Source: Otatea glauca
Taxonomy: Eukaryota > Streptophyta > Magnoliopsida > Poales > Poaceae
Assembly (NCBI GenBank): GCA_036346275.1
Contig: CM070723.1
Location: forward strand, 54,390,743 to 54,454,742
Direction: 5' to 3'
DNA: 64,000 nt
Shown piece by piece: positions 46,302-56,394 of the stretch (position 1 is its first letter; each line of letters begins with the position of its first letter). A program made the translations under genes and the position numbers. A model generated the notes under the pieces. It was not told the origin of the DNA. It made no database searches and saw only the letters and a list, made by a program, of their open reading frames with translations.

Positions 46302-46625
46302 TGTCGTAACCAACCGATCAAAATTGGCTTGCCGATCTATTCTTCAATCGCTGCTTCTTGTGTTCACAACTGAACCTTGTTGATGAGAATTTCAAGAGTC
46401 AACACAACAGAGCTGCGACCTGAAACAAAACAGAGAACGAAAGAAGCTCCTCTCAAAAAACAGAGATCGATCTTTGGTGCTGCAAATACCACCGCAGCAT
46501 TATCTGTTTTCCTCTTATCTTTATATAGAATAATTTTACATATATCTTTCTGTTAACCGACTCCAAACAAACTCCCAAATTACAACTTCAAAGAGCCGAC
46601 AAGCTAAAACATACCGTAGTGACTT
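46302..46625 (-). repeat. Copia LTR, right (5') copy
   Basis: Starts TGTCGTAACCAACCGATC on the plus strand. It has a deletion of about 70-80 bp relative to the left copy after CAAATTAC, with AACTTCAAAGAGC in its place. Confidence 0.85.
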
Positions 46626-46639
46626 TCGAGAAAAGAATC

Positions 46640-46760
46640 TTGGGGACAGCCAAACCTCCCTCCTCTTCGGGGAGTCGACGGGGGGCCTCGGCAGCCAGCC
46701 GAAGGGCAAAAATGGAGAATGCAGGGGTCCACTGTGCGACCGGGCTACCAAGCGGAGGAG
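46640..46760. repeat. Fragment repeated at 49670-49735
   Basis: Shares CCAAACCTCC..TCGGGGAGTCGACGG..CTCGGCAGCCAGCCGAAGGG with 49670-49735 (small differences). Probably a piece of an unrecognised retroelement. Confidence 0.6.
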
Positions 46761-47137
46761 GAAAATATTGATGGCTTTCTAACAGCTAGTGTCAGCAGCA
46801 CACAGCAGTGGCGCAGGGTTCTTGTACGCGTTGAAGGGTGGAGGCAGGAAGATCTATTTCCATCCAGTGCAGGTCCAGTTGATACTAGGGCGGAGAAGGT
46901 CCAAAATTGCTCAATATTGCGTACTTGACTGCCACAATCGAGTAGGCTTTGCTCATGAGCAGGTCCCCAAAATAACTATGGAAGTCGTGTTACATCACAG
47001 GTGAAATTTGAGCTTGTCTTATTGAAATCTCACTTACCGCACTATTACAGTTACATAACCAGCTGTGAGATTCGTGAATCAAATCGTATGCTTATGAGCA
47101 ACAAGCGCTGTAATAAGAGGAGGAATTTGAGTTAATT
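46761..47137 (+). pseudogene. NLR-like D-type fragment H (C-terminal part)
   Basis: The plus strand reads NIDGFLTASVSSTQQWRRVL, a decayed middle with AQYCVLDCHNRVGFAHEQVP and KITMEVV, and ends SCEIRESNRMLMSNKRCNKR (about 47060-47130). Matches fragment G closely and the C-terminal segment of genes A-C distantly. Confidence 0.82.
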
Positions 47138-47587
47138 AACTAGAGCTAGTTTTATAATCATGCCGTATTACAACTTGACGCATGTTGTTATATATAGTAT
47201 GTACATCTTCATTGTATAAGAAGCATCTCCATTTGGGAGCCTCTCCTTTATGGCTAAGATGGTGTGATATATGCAGATTTGAAGAACACACGACCATGTA
47301 ATATTTAAGACTTTTTGCCTTCTGGTACTTAATCAGTGTTGGCTAAATGATTTGCACTGTTGAACTGCAAAAAAAAAAAAGCGAATACAAAACCATCGAC
47401 AAGCACGTAAAATTAATATAGCCATGAAATTAGTCTCAACGTCATGCATTATTGTGCTAGTCCAACACATGGAGTTTACATATAAGAAAATAGTAGAACA
47501 GTTGTTCAACTGTGATCTAAGTATCTAACACCCTCTCAAAGAAAGAAAAACTTGTGATCTAACATATGATCCAATATAGCGACAAAA
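47138..47587 (-). other. 3' flank of NLR-like gene C
   Basis: Shared with the flanks of A and B. No gene. Confidence 0.55.
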
Positions 47588-49060
47588 TTAACCAAGTGCA
47601 ATACTGTTATTCAGAGAGCGCTTCCTCTTAAGGACTGTACTACTCTGTAACTCCCGAATCTCACAAGTATATATATAGTTATGGTAGGGCGGTATCTGAG
47701 ACTTCCATGCAAGGACTTCAAATTTTCCATGAGGCCTAACGCTTCCATACATCACATCTTGGATTGTTATCTTGGGAATATCCTCTTGAGAAGAGCATGT
47801 TTGATACTGATCATAAACCAATAAATCTTCAGTAGCTCTGCCCATTCTTCGAACATAAGTGGGTTTATTGTCTTTCAGAAGATCATACGGATGTTCACCA
47901 AATTTAGAGAGATGTTTCTGTATGTAGCCTCTCATAAATGACAGGACCTTGCACCAATAGTGGATGTTAAAGTTTTCTCTCAACAAGCAAGCAGCAACGT
48001 TTGCACCAATGAGATCTCCATTCAGCGGCGCCCTGGCTATCTCCATGGCCAAATATGCAAATCTTGGGTGCATCTCAGGATCTGTGCTTCCGAAAGTAAT
48101 CACCTTGAAGAAATACCAAAAGGCTTCTTGAGAAAGACGTTTAAGTTCTAGAGCCTGCGTTGTTCCAAACTTCGTGATCTTGTCAGATCGGCTTGTGATT
48201 ATGATTTTACTACCACTTGTTGTGCACTGTTTAGAAGCAGAATACAACCTTTTCCATGCACTTTCATTGAGATCCCCAACTGCCTCAACAACAACTAGCA
48301 ATCTCCCATCTTCGTTTAAGGAACAATTTTGATATTTCATTCCAAGCATTCCATCTCTAAACTCAATGTCGCTCAAGAAGACAATATGTGAAAAATAATC
48401 ACGGACTCTTACATCATTGCATACATGAGCGACAAGGGTGCTCTTCCCCACTCTTCCTGGACCGATAATAGGTAGGACATCAGGATTGTCAACACTAGGG
48501 GTTTCTGCGTGCAGCAGGAAATTGATGACCAGTTCCATTTCCATCTGGCGGCCAAACATGCACTTGTCCAACAAGAGATGCATGCTATAAGGCTGGCGGT
48601 TCAAACGAGGGAAGCTTTTCAAGAACACGACTAACTCATTCACATCATGAAGCATAGTGTTCAAACCGGCAAGCGCCTCTTGCAGTTCTTCTAAAGTCTG
48701 TGTGCTGCTACTGGAGAGACGGAGACGTTTTGCATAATTGAATTTAGACATATCTGAAGAATGACTCACCGCCTGATCTTTAGCCTCCCCTTCTTGGTGA
48801 GCAGGGTATCTGAAGGTGTCAAGTACGTAGTAGCCTCGGTACACAGCATCTCTCAGCATGCTCAGCTGCTGGAGAATCCCTTGGTTTGTGATGTGACGCC
48901 CCGCGGCCTCCTCGACGACGACCTGCGCCCGGAGTAGAATCCTTTGTAGTCTATCCTCCACGGCCAGCGCCGGCTGCTTGGAGTGCTTATTGATGAAGAA
49001 ACTGAAGGTCATGGATCTACGGGCGAGCTCACCCAAGGCTGCAGAAAGGAATGTCTCCAT
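47588..49060 (-). CDS. NLR-like protein without LRR, gene C
   Basis: Intronless, 490 residues from METFLSAALGELARRSMTF (ATG at 49058-49060); an in-frame ATG at 49093 would add 11 residues. Same layout as A and B: Rx-N-like region, P-loop GPGRVGKST, LLVVVEAVGDL at the kinase-2 position, SKIIITSRSDKI, FWYFFKVITFGSTDPE, then the family C-terminal segment DIPKITIQDVMYGSVRPHGK, WKSQIPPYHNYIYTCEIREL and KRKRSLNNSIALG. Two extra residues (SF) occur near position 20. No LRR. No disabling change. The convergent D-type relic H lies beyond its 3' end. Confidence 0.85.
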   Translation of the reverse strand: METFLSAALGELARRSMTFSFFINKHSKQPALAVEDRLQRILLRAQVVVEEAAGRHITNQGILQQLSMLRDAVYRGYYVLDTFRYPAHQEGEAKDQAVSHSSDMSKFNYAKRLRLSSSSTQTLEELQEALAGLNTMLHDVNELVVFLKSFPRLNRQPYSMHLLLDKCMFGRQMEMELVINFLLHAETPSVDNPDVLPIIGPGRVGKSTLVAHVCNDVRVRDYFSHIVFLSDIEFRDGMLGMKYQNCSLNEDGRLLVVVEAVGDLNESAWKRLYSASKQCTTSGSKIIITSRSDKITKFGTTQALELKRLSQEAFWYFFKVITFGSTDPEMHPRFAYLAMEIARAPLNGDLIGANVAACLLRENFNIHYWCKVLSFMRGYIQKHLSKFGEHPYDLLKDNKPTYVRRMGRATEDLLVYDQYQTCSSQEDIPKITIQDVMYGSVRPHGKFEVLAWKSQIPPYHNYIYTCEIRELQSSTVLKRKRSLNNSIALG

Positions 49061-49530
49061 TTGCGGGACTCTGTCCTCAGGAAGATTGTGCAACGGGAGG
49101 ACAAGAGAATGAAAAGTGTGTCGTGGAATGCGATGTCTCTGAGACCCAATTTATGCTCTGCTTCTAGTCATTGAAGGTTAGGAAAGTCAAGCCTCTTGGT
49201 GAAAACTCAGAGAGCAAATGACGAACAAGAACAGAGACAGAGAGGACGGGAGAGGAATTACCATGGAAAATTCCTTAGTCTCTTTGCTCTGAGCGCCGAA
49301 AAATCAATCAATTCCATGCACATGATCTTTGACATTTGGGCTTCCTCTCTCTCCTGTAACTGCTGACCAATGTTACTGCTTAAATTTTTCTTTCTTTCTT
49401 TTTTTATTACATATACTTGACTGATTAGCAACAGGTACAACTCTTGACCCTTGGGTCTTTGCTTACTGAACCATCAACATCTGTTTATCTGCAGAATTTA
49501 CCGTGCAGCCTACGCTGCTATTATTTCCTT
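49061..49530 (-). promoter_or_regulatory. Upstream region of gene C
   Basis: The longest uninterrupted example, with 30671-31150, of the shared A/B/C upstream region. A short T-rich expansion at 49388-49405 distinguishes it. No certain TATA box. Confidence 0.5.
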
Positions 49531-49782
49531 TAATTGTCCCCTAGTGCTAGTTTTCTATTCAGCCAGCTGTCGTAGGGGCGACCAGCCGACCTCTACGGGC
49601 TGGCCAAGGACCTCAGAAGTGTCACTGAAAGGTGAACACGAAGGCCCTCTGACAAAAGGATTGGCTGTCCAAACCTCCCCTCCCCTTCGAGGAGTCGATG
49701 GAGAGTCTCGGCAGCCAGTCGAAGGGACTACCAAATCCCGATGGTGCCTCCTCGGAGTACCCGAAGGGGGATCAAGTAGGGT
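49531..49782. other. Retroelement-like scrap
   Basis: Contains the repeat shared with 46640-46760. The 111-codon plus ORF crossing it begins in the gene C flank and has no domain. Confidence 0.4.
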
Positions 49783-49935
49783 ATAGTATAGAACAGGTGT
49801 TAGAACAGGTGCTTGAAATAGTATAGAACAGGTCTTAGAACAGGTGCTTGATATAGTATAGAACAGGTGTTAGAACAGGATCCAGCAGTAGACATGGCAC
49901 AAAGGCGTTAGAACAGGTGCTTGATAGTATAGAAA
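49783..49935 (+). repeat. TAGAACAGGTG minisatellite
   Basis: About four units of roughly 35 bp: ATAGTATAGAACAGGTGTTA then GAACAGGTGCTTGA, with an interruption at 49880-49905. Confidence 0.9.
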
Positions 49936-50035
49936 TGATCATTACCGGTATGAGTGAGTTTGTTGTATACCTGACAAACTGCCCTCCAATGCATCGCCAG
50001 CCATGTAGCATGTATATGTTTTTAGGAATTTTTTG
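49936..50035 (+). pseudogene. NLR-like D-type fragment I
   Basis: The plus strand reads ITGMSEFVVYLTNCPPMHRQ then PCSMYMFLG, matching TDMNKFVVFLGSYPPICSQP and YSMYLFF in the relic at 59628. Only about 100 bp. Confidence 0.75.
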
Positions 50036-50350
50036 AAATAATACATTTTTTAAAAGTAATTACGACATTAATACATGGATTAAAAAATTTGCAAAAATAA
50101 TACTACGTCGCCGTACCGGTTGACGAAAATCAGGTAGTCGCCAGATGGTTCGGCGAAAAAGATATTTCGCCAAACGGTGTGGCGAAAATAGGCTAATTGC
50201 GTAATTAACAACGCCTGACAGTTATTTTGGCCGGGACACCCTATTTTCACCGAATGGTGTGGCGAGAATAGGGGTGTCGCCACACGGTATGGCGACAATC
50301 TATTTTCGTCATACTATTTGGCGAAAATAGGTGGATTTTTTAAAATAAAT
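50036..50350. repeat. TGGCGAAAATAG palindromic repeats
   Basis: At least eight variants of TTTCGCCA..TGGCGAAAATAG in both orientations at 50100-50335, separated by ACGGTGTGG or similar. They can form hairpins. Probably the terminal part of an unclassified repeat element that may extend to the gene at 50970. Confidence 0.7.
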
Positions 50351-50965
50351 GCGAAATATTTTCAAATAATAAATTTGTTGATGATAATTCATGTAGTTAA
50401 AATTAGGGTAATTAAATGAAGGAAAATAAATATTTTTCGGTCATAATTCATGTAGGAAAGTTTTTGTAAGTAATACAATTTTTTATTAAAATTGGAGAAA
50501 TATATCTTGTGCTAAAAAATTGAAAGAATACACCTCAGTCGCCCGACATAGGACGACACGAAGAAGTCGCCTGAAAAAATTATAAATTCAATCAATTTTT
50601 TAGAGGAAATTTAATTTACGAGAAAAATCGTCAGTGTTATTTTGACGGGTCGTAGAATTGTATAGTTCAAAGTAAGGTCAATTAATTCGGAAAAATTAAT
50701 TGCATGTGTCGATGCTAATTAATGTAGTGCTTTACAAAAATATTTGTTAGTTAATTGTTTTCGGGAAAAAACCAAATTTCGTTGTTCGTATTTCGATGTG
50801 CGACAAATTTGACGTCAAATAAAATCTGATATTGATATTCATAAAATTGCGATACAACATAGGTATATACATGCCTTAGAGAATTGATAAAATTGGGATA
50901 CAAAATAAGTCACAAAACCATACATTGTATGGCCATAGTCTTCGGTACAGTGCATGTTGACAAAG
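50351..50965. other. AT-rich spacer
   Basis: No ORF or repeat of note; it may be the 3' side of the gene at 50970-51815. Confidence 0.35.
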
Positions 50966-50969
50966 ATAA

Positions 50970-51815
50970 AAGTCATCTATTGATGGAAGTGCTTGAACGT
51001 CGAAGTGGAGGTGATACAAAATCATCATCATCGTCATTTGTATGGTTGGAAACTAGCCCGCCTCTAGTGCTGGTTGAACGTTCTCTTGCATTGTTTCTTG
51101 AACGGCCTGCTGTGGAAGTGCTTGAACGTCGAGGTGGAGGTGATACGAAATCATCATCGTCATTTGCATAGTTAGGAGCAAAACCATCTCCGGTTGTGGT
51201 TGAACGGCCTCTTGAACTTGATACTGCAGAAGTACTGTGTCGATCTCTACCCCTGCAGTTAGATCTGCTTATGTATCTTCTACGCGAACCAGGCATCACA
51301 TCCACGCCGAAGAGCATATACATCGCTAAGAACTCTGGGATATCTTTGTTCAATAACTCTTCATCATCTGAGAATGACTAACATACAAGACGAGCATACG
51401 AAGTAGTGAACTCATGTATAATGGTAAAAAGATTAGTAAAGTGAACAAATATAAAATAACCAACCTTAATATGCTCTGCATACTGATCGGGCAGCATCAG
51501 TACCCTGTAATATCTTCCAGAGAAACATGTAGCAGAAGGGTGGTCGGCTAGTTCACACACCCTGAAATATCTTTGATGCCACCATTGCAAGTGCGCCTTT
51601 AGATCGTTGGAGGTCACAAGGTTCAGGCTAGAGGTTATCAAGTTATGCCTCCGTAATATCGGACGCCACTTTTGCAATTTGGACACCACTTTACTTAGAT
51701 TCTCCTCCTTGAATGGATCTTCCATGCCACCACGCGTAACCTTCAACGTGTAATTGAGAGCTACATAGCTCATATCAGGTGTCCATGGAAATGCTCTGCT
51801 AGAGGATCCAGCCAT
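50970..51815 (-). CDS. Uncharacterised two-exon protein of a repeated family
   Basis: Exon 1 starts MAGSSSRAFPWTPDMSYVAL (51815) and reads to ..PDQYAEHIKV (about 51460). A donor G|GTTATT and acceptor ATTCTCAG near 51372 would join it in frame to DDEELLNKDIPEFLAMYMLF in exon 2, which ends at 50973. Exon 2 is Arg/Ser-rich with a repeated acidic-Ser unit (NDDDDFVSPPPRRSSTS twice). Total about 275 residues. A TATA box TATAAAAGACC lies about 50 bp upstream on the minus strand. I do not recognise a domain. A deleted relative at 7489-8050 shows the sequence is repeated, so it may be transposon-borne; the nearby palindromic repeats support that. The splice model is inference. Confidence 0.55.
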
Positions 51816-52674
51816 GGTGAAGAAGTATGAGTGGAAGCTGCAGTTGTGTGCTTGCGGTTTGGTCTTTTATAGACTCGAAGTGGTGGTGTATGGACTAAAT
51901 GTTGAAATGTAAGATTGAAACGTACAGAGGGATAGAAAAATGCTGGAGTGTGTTGTAAGTCAGGCTGAAAAGGTAGTCGTGCATGCAATGTGTTAGGACT
52001 GACAAAGCTGATGGTAGCGTGTTGTCAAATCGGTCTAGTAAAAGTGATGGTGTATTGTTGTAAAATCGGCCTAAAAAGTAAGAAGAATTGGCCAGTGTTG
52101 TAACTTGTCACTGCAAAAGGTGACAACTGCGTCCCTGTTTCTCGTGCACAGAGCCACAGAGGCTATGCGTCCGTCGCGAGGTAGGGACTGTTTTTTTTGG
52201 TTTTGTGTGTTGTTCCACCGTTGAGTGGTTCTGTCTTACCCTGTTTGTGTAGGTTTAGATTTTTTGGTTTATAATTTAAAGCCAGCTTTTGAGTTTAAAC
52301 AGTTTAAAAGCTAACGGCTTTTGTACATGATAGAGATGAGTAATTTACCATAACTTTAATGGTATTAGTCTAAAACTAACCCTCAATAAACAAAACAAAA
52401 CCTATTTCCAGTGGTTTTCGGCTTTTAGTTATATGAAAGCTTATGTCTTTTAAAAACTCAGATAAAAAGCTGCCTATTTGCTTACGCTTTAGCTTCTTGG
52501 CTTTTAAGTGATAAAAAAACCCAAATAAACATAGCCATAGCCCAATGAGCAGCCCTGTTCGGTTGGATTAGCAAAAGTCACCCTCGTTTAATCCGGCAAG
52601 TGCTCCATCCGATGGCATCAGATGATTCAGAATTTCAGATCCATGTATTTTTTGATTTTTTTTCCTTTTCGAAC
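51816..52674. other. Promoter side and intergenic sequence
   Basis: 51840-52000 matches 7940-8050 (TATA region of the family). The rest is AT-rich and without features. Confidence 0.4.
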
Positions 52675-52939
52675 AGATTGCATGCACCACAATCTATAAC
52701 CTGATACTGTGCCGACGGGAGGCATGCAGAGTGCTGCCGCTGCACACGGTGATGACGTAACGTAAGCGACTAGATAAGGAGTTGGTTAGTTTTTTTTTAA
52801 ACTAGCTCATCAATAATCTGTTGGAGATCATATCTTTTAAATCAAATACCGGATTTGCGATCTGTTTGAACCTTTCTGCTCTTTACGACGAACCCTTCCA
52901 GGTGAGTCTAATATTGGATAGTTACACGTAGAAAAATAT
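52675..52939. repeat. 265-bp direct repeat, copy 1
   Basis: From GATTGCATGCACCACAATC to ATTGGATAG..ACACGTAGAAAAATA. Repeated at 54776-55038 with about a dozen differences. Confidence 0.92.
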
Positions 52940-53315
52940 TTGATGACACGCGGGGCCCGCACGTCATAGTCTAACTCCAGGGAATTTTGTACACCATATA
53001 TCAATGGTTTTTTTTACTGATATATAAGCCACTATCTCTTTATTTTGTTTCTTACTATTTTATTTAACGAAATTTTGCGTACAAAGTTTCATCAAGCATG
53101 CTGCTGCTGCACGTCGCTCACGTCACGGAGGTTGGCTTCGCTACTGCCGTCGGCGTTTCACTGCCATACCTGACGGAGCCCGATCCTCTGCCGCACGCTC
53201 TATTTACTTGCGCCACGCCGCCTCGCCCTTTTGATTTATGCGCCGCCTTTTCTTTCTTTCCTTTTTCTTCCGCAAAGGGGTGTCCCATTCATTTTTACTC
53301 TCTGCTTAACCCTAA

Positions 53316-53319
<4 letters not shown>
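52940..53319. other. No recognisable feature
   Basis: Mixed composition. A 109-codon plus ORF from 53098 runs into the TA microsatellite and is not supported as a gene. Confidence 0.4.

Positions 53320-53409
<90 letters not shown>
53320..53409. repeat. (TA)n microsatellite
   Basis: About 45 uninterrupted TA units. All ORFs encoding IYIYIY runs here are artefacts. Confidence 0.98.
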
Positions 53410-53411
<2 letters not shown>

Positions 53412-53787
53412 GCCTAATAACAGATGACCCAATATATACGCACACAGTCTAAAACTCATACATGCATACGAACGACCCACTCGTCGCTCTTGCATGACTT
53501 ACTTGCCTACATGGCCCGCTGACTGCTAGACTACATCATTCGTCCACGTAAACCTCTTCACATCCTATCTAGCTGCATCTGCGACCTCGCGTACTGTGCT
53601 CGGGCTACGCACCTCCTATGCATATTCTCTCCAACCTACAGTTTAAAAGCGTTTTGCATGCTTACGCTGCATCTCCTGTTAAAAAAAACAAACCCACCCA
53701 TTACCTTTTTCTTCTATAAATAAATTATTCTATAATAAATATTATTGTCACAAATATTATTATCAAATTAATCATCACACATAAATA
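53410..53787. other. No recognisable feature
   Basis: AT-rich on the right, no ORF of interest. Confidence 0.4.
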
Positions 53788-54055
53788 TCGTAACAATCTT
53801 CATTTGGAAGCCTATCCTCTGTAGTTTAAGATGGTGCAATAAATTGACTAGACAGGAGTATGTGGTTATGCAATACGAAATCTTCATTTTTCATGCCAAT
53901 GATTAGTCGGGCAGAAAACTCTGTTGTACAATTGGTTGAACAGAAAACTAAAGAAAATGAAATGTGACCAACCAAGATGCTGAGGCTGCTAAGTGGAGTA
54001 AAACCATTAACAAGCATTTATAATATCTCACGAAAGTTTGTGTTATTGTCACGTA
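53788..54055 (-). other. Relic of an A-type NLR 3' flank
   Basis: Similar in order to the 3' flanks of genes A-C (AATCTTCATTTGGAAGCCTA, TTAAGATGGTGCAATAAATT, TTAACAAGCATTTATAATAT). The gene that should follow on the right is absent; a hAT-like element begins at about 54056. Weak but collinear similarity. Confidence 0.6.
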
Positions 54056-54775
54056 TATATAGAGTTGGGCGTTGTGCTGTGTCAGATAGATACGGCATGG
54101 GCCCATCGAGTTTTGTGCCTAAACCGTGCCGTGCCAGACTGGCTCACCTTCGGCAAGTCTAGGCATGTCTCACTTGCTCTTCATGCCTACTTCGTGTCGT
54201 GCCAGTTCAGAACCGGTCCATTTACATTATTACAATGAGAGGAAAGGAGCCAGAGACATACGGGGATAAAGCAGTGAACACAAATAATAGGGAAAAATGA
54301 AGTAAATTTTATTTATTCTTGAACAAGTACAAAGTGACATTGCAATGGTTGCGTGAATACACGATGCTCCTTAGTACAAAGACTTACAAAGACTTGTACA
54401 TTGCAAGAAGCTACTCTCTCGTCCATTTCTCTCAATCTCTCCCCTTTCTTGCCCATCTCTCTCACTCTCTCAGCTCTCTCTCACCCATCTTGCTCAATCT
54501 CTCTCAGCTCTCTCTCGCTCGTTGCTCCCTCTCTCTCGCCCATCTCTCTCACTCTCTCTCTCTCTCTCGCCCGTTGCCCCCCTTTCTCTTAACTCTCTCT
54601 CGCCCGTCGCTCTCTCTCTCAATCTCTCTTAGCGATGAGCGAGCGAGGCAGTGAGAGGAGTGGAGAGAACGAGGAGTGCTATCGGCCAAGGAGAGAACAA
54701 GAAAGAGAGAGAGCGATGAGCGAGCGAGCAGCGAGAGGAGTGGTGAGAGCTAGGCGCGCTGAGGGGGGACTGAGA
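54056..54775. mobile_element. hAT-like element, copy 2 (partial, inverted)
   Basis: Starts GAGTTGGGCGTTGTGCTGTG, matching the inverted right end of the element at 22484-24461. It then shares the GGGCCCATCG, CGTGCC-rich part and a CT-rich tract (54410-54620, complementary to the GA tract of copy 1). It stops where the 265-bp repeat begins, so it is truncated. No clear 8-bp duplication. Confidence 0.7.
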
Positions 54776-55038
54776 GATTGCATGCAACACAATCTATAGC
54801 CTGATACTATGCCGACGGGAGGTATGCAGAGGGCTGCCGCTGCACACAGTGATGACGTAACGTAAGCGACTAGATAAGGAGTTGGTTAGTTTTTTTTTTA
54901 CTAGTTCATCAATAATCTGTTGGAGATCATATCTTTTAAATCAAGTACCGGATTTGCGATCTGTTTGAACCTTTCTGCTCTTTACGACGAACCCTTCCAG
55001 ATGAGTCTAATATTGGATAGGTTACACGTAGAAAAATA
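54776..55038. repeat. 265-bp direct repeat, copy 2
   Basis: Copy of 52675-52939. Confidence 0.92.
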
Positions 55039-55411
55039 GGCAGCAATTGCATCTAGAGTACCATAGAGATTATCCACAGAGATTATGCAGCCATATGGGA
55101 TCTCATTCGGGGATGACGATGAAATGAAAAATAAATCAGAGCAAGAACTTTCAGGATGAACTATTCATGGAATTGAATTTTGCGTTGGAATCCATCAACA
55201 TTAGAATAAGAAAGGTCATGAAAGTGCTACAAATGTTCCTATTTTTTGACCCTCCTCATCAGACAAACTATTGCCTCAATGCATCTAGGATGTTTTGATA
55301 ATGAATTGCAAAATCTATAACTGGTTGTGTCTTGTACATGTCGTTGCATAAATATCTAAGGAGAATAAAATTTCGAACATCAGATACTATTTATGGAAGT
55401 TCTGCCAAGAG
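55039..55411. other. No recognisable feature
   Basis: AT-rich; no ORF or terminal repeat seen. Confidence 0.4.
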
Positions 55412-55723
55412 AGTTATGGTAAAAACCATATTACAAACGGTTCTATTTAAAAATCGTATGTGATAATCTCATATCACAGACGGTTCTAATTTTAAAACCG
55501 TTTGTGATCACTTATCATCAGAGACGGTTCTATCGTAGAACCATCTAAGACAAAAGATTGTCACATACGGTTCGTTGATAGAACCGTCTCTGATATTAGT
55601 TTTACTGACGGTTCGAAAACTATATGCGACCTTCTAATCACTGACACATTTTTACAGACGGTTCACAAAACCGTGAGTGATGAGGTTTCCGAATCGTCTG
55701 TGATGAGCTTTTGTGTAATAGTG
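55412..55723 (-). mobile_element. CACTA-type terminus with its own subterminal repeats
   Basis: Inverted pairs of ACGGTTC/GAACCGT with TCACAGACGGTT and variants, about 14 units. The right end, on the minus strand, is CACTATTACACAAAAGCTC, a CACTA-type terminus at 55723. No left terminus or transposase seen. The motif differs from that of the element at 9228-19051, so it is a different family. Could be one end of a small non-autonomous copy. Confidence 0.75.
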
Positions 55724-56394
55724 ATGGTGGGTTGACCTATTTGGTGAATTTGCAATCCGTAGCCTACAAGGGAGAGTATGTGTTAGCGAGCGATAGAGCG
55801 ATATATGCATAGAATCATACATAAGAAATGAAGTACTTACTATGAATAGAGGGCACAGAAAGAAACGACGTCCTCCGTGCCCGTCATCTTCGAAAACCTA
55901 GACTACCACATCAAGATTGTGCTTGCATTTTGGCCAATGCTCGGGGAGGTGTGCGTAGTCACACAGTGGATTTGTAGTGTAGTAGTTTCATGTTCTGAGC
56001 GAAAGATCGGGGCTAGGGGCCTATGGGTTTAGGGGACCGTAGATGGTTGTGTCCTTGAGATTAGGGTCGCGTCCTCGAAACCCTAATTGTCCTCGTCTTT
56101 CCCTCGCACGTCTTGAGCTGCCAGCTCTATTCGTCATGCTGCACATGAAGTGTGCTGTTAGCTATGTCGGGAAAGAACCAATGCCAATGTGTTGTCATCC
56201 ATCATGAAAAGTACAAGACAATGTGTTACATATATATTATGTTTGTATGTGAAAAGTTCTACATGAAATAACAATAAGGCAAGTACATACGATTGCATAA
56301 TTACAACATGAAAAAACAAGAAATAACAATGAGGCAAGTACATACGATTGCATCAGTACAACATGAAATTACATTAGCCCGAAAACACTAACTT
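55724..56394. other. Intergenic, no gene
   Basis: 56216-56350 has a short imperfect duplication (AACAATAAGGCAAGTACATA and AACAATGAGGCAAGTACATA). The rest is unassigned; it may be the 3' end of the MULE. Confidence 0.45.

Larger units (their letters stand above)
38435..46630 (-). mobile_element. Ty1-copia retrotransposon with nested insertions
   Basis: Minus-strand gag-pol (46278-40293) lies between two LTR copies (38435-38815 and 46302-46625). The primer-binding site TTGGTATCAGAGC lies on the minus strand just inside the right LTR. TTGGG precedes the left LTR (38430-38434); a TTGGG near 46640 is a possible but unproven partner. It contains an LTR-like insertion (38830-40165) and a small LTR element (44159-45947). 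Stops in pol show it is inactive. Confidence 0.88.

Noticed and set aside
53098..53495. ORFs with long IYIYIY stretches
   Set aside because: Translation of the (TA)n microsatellite.
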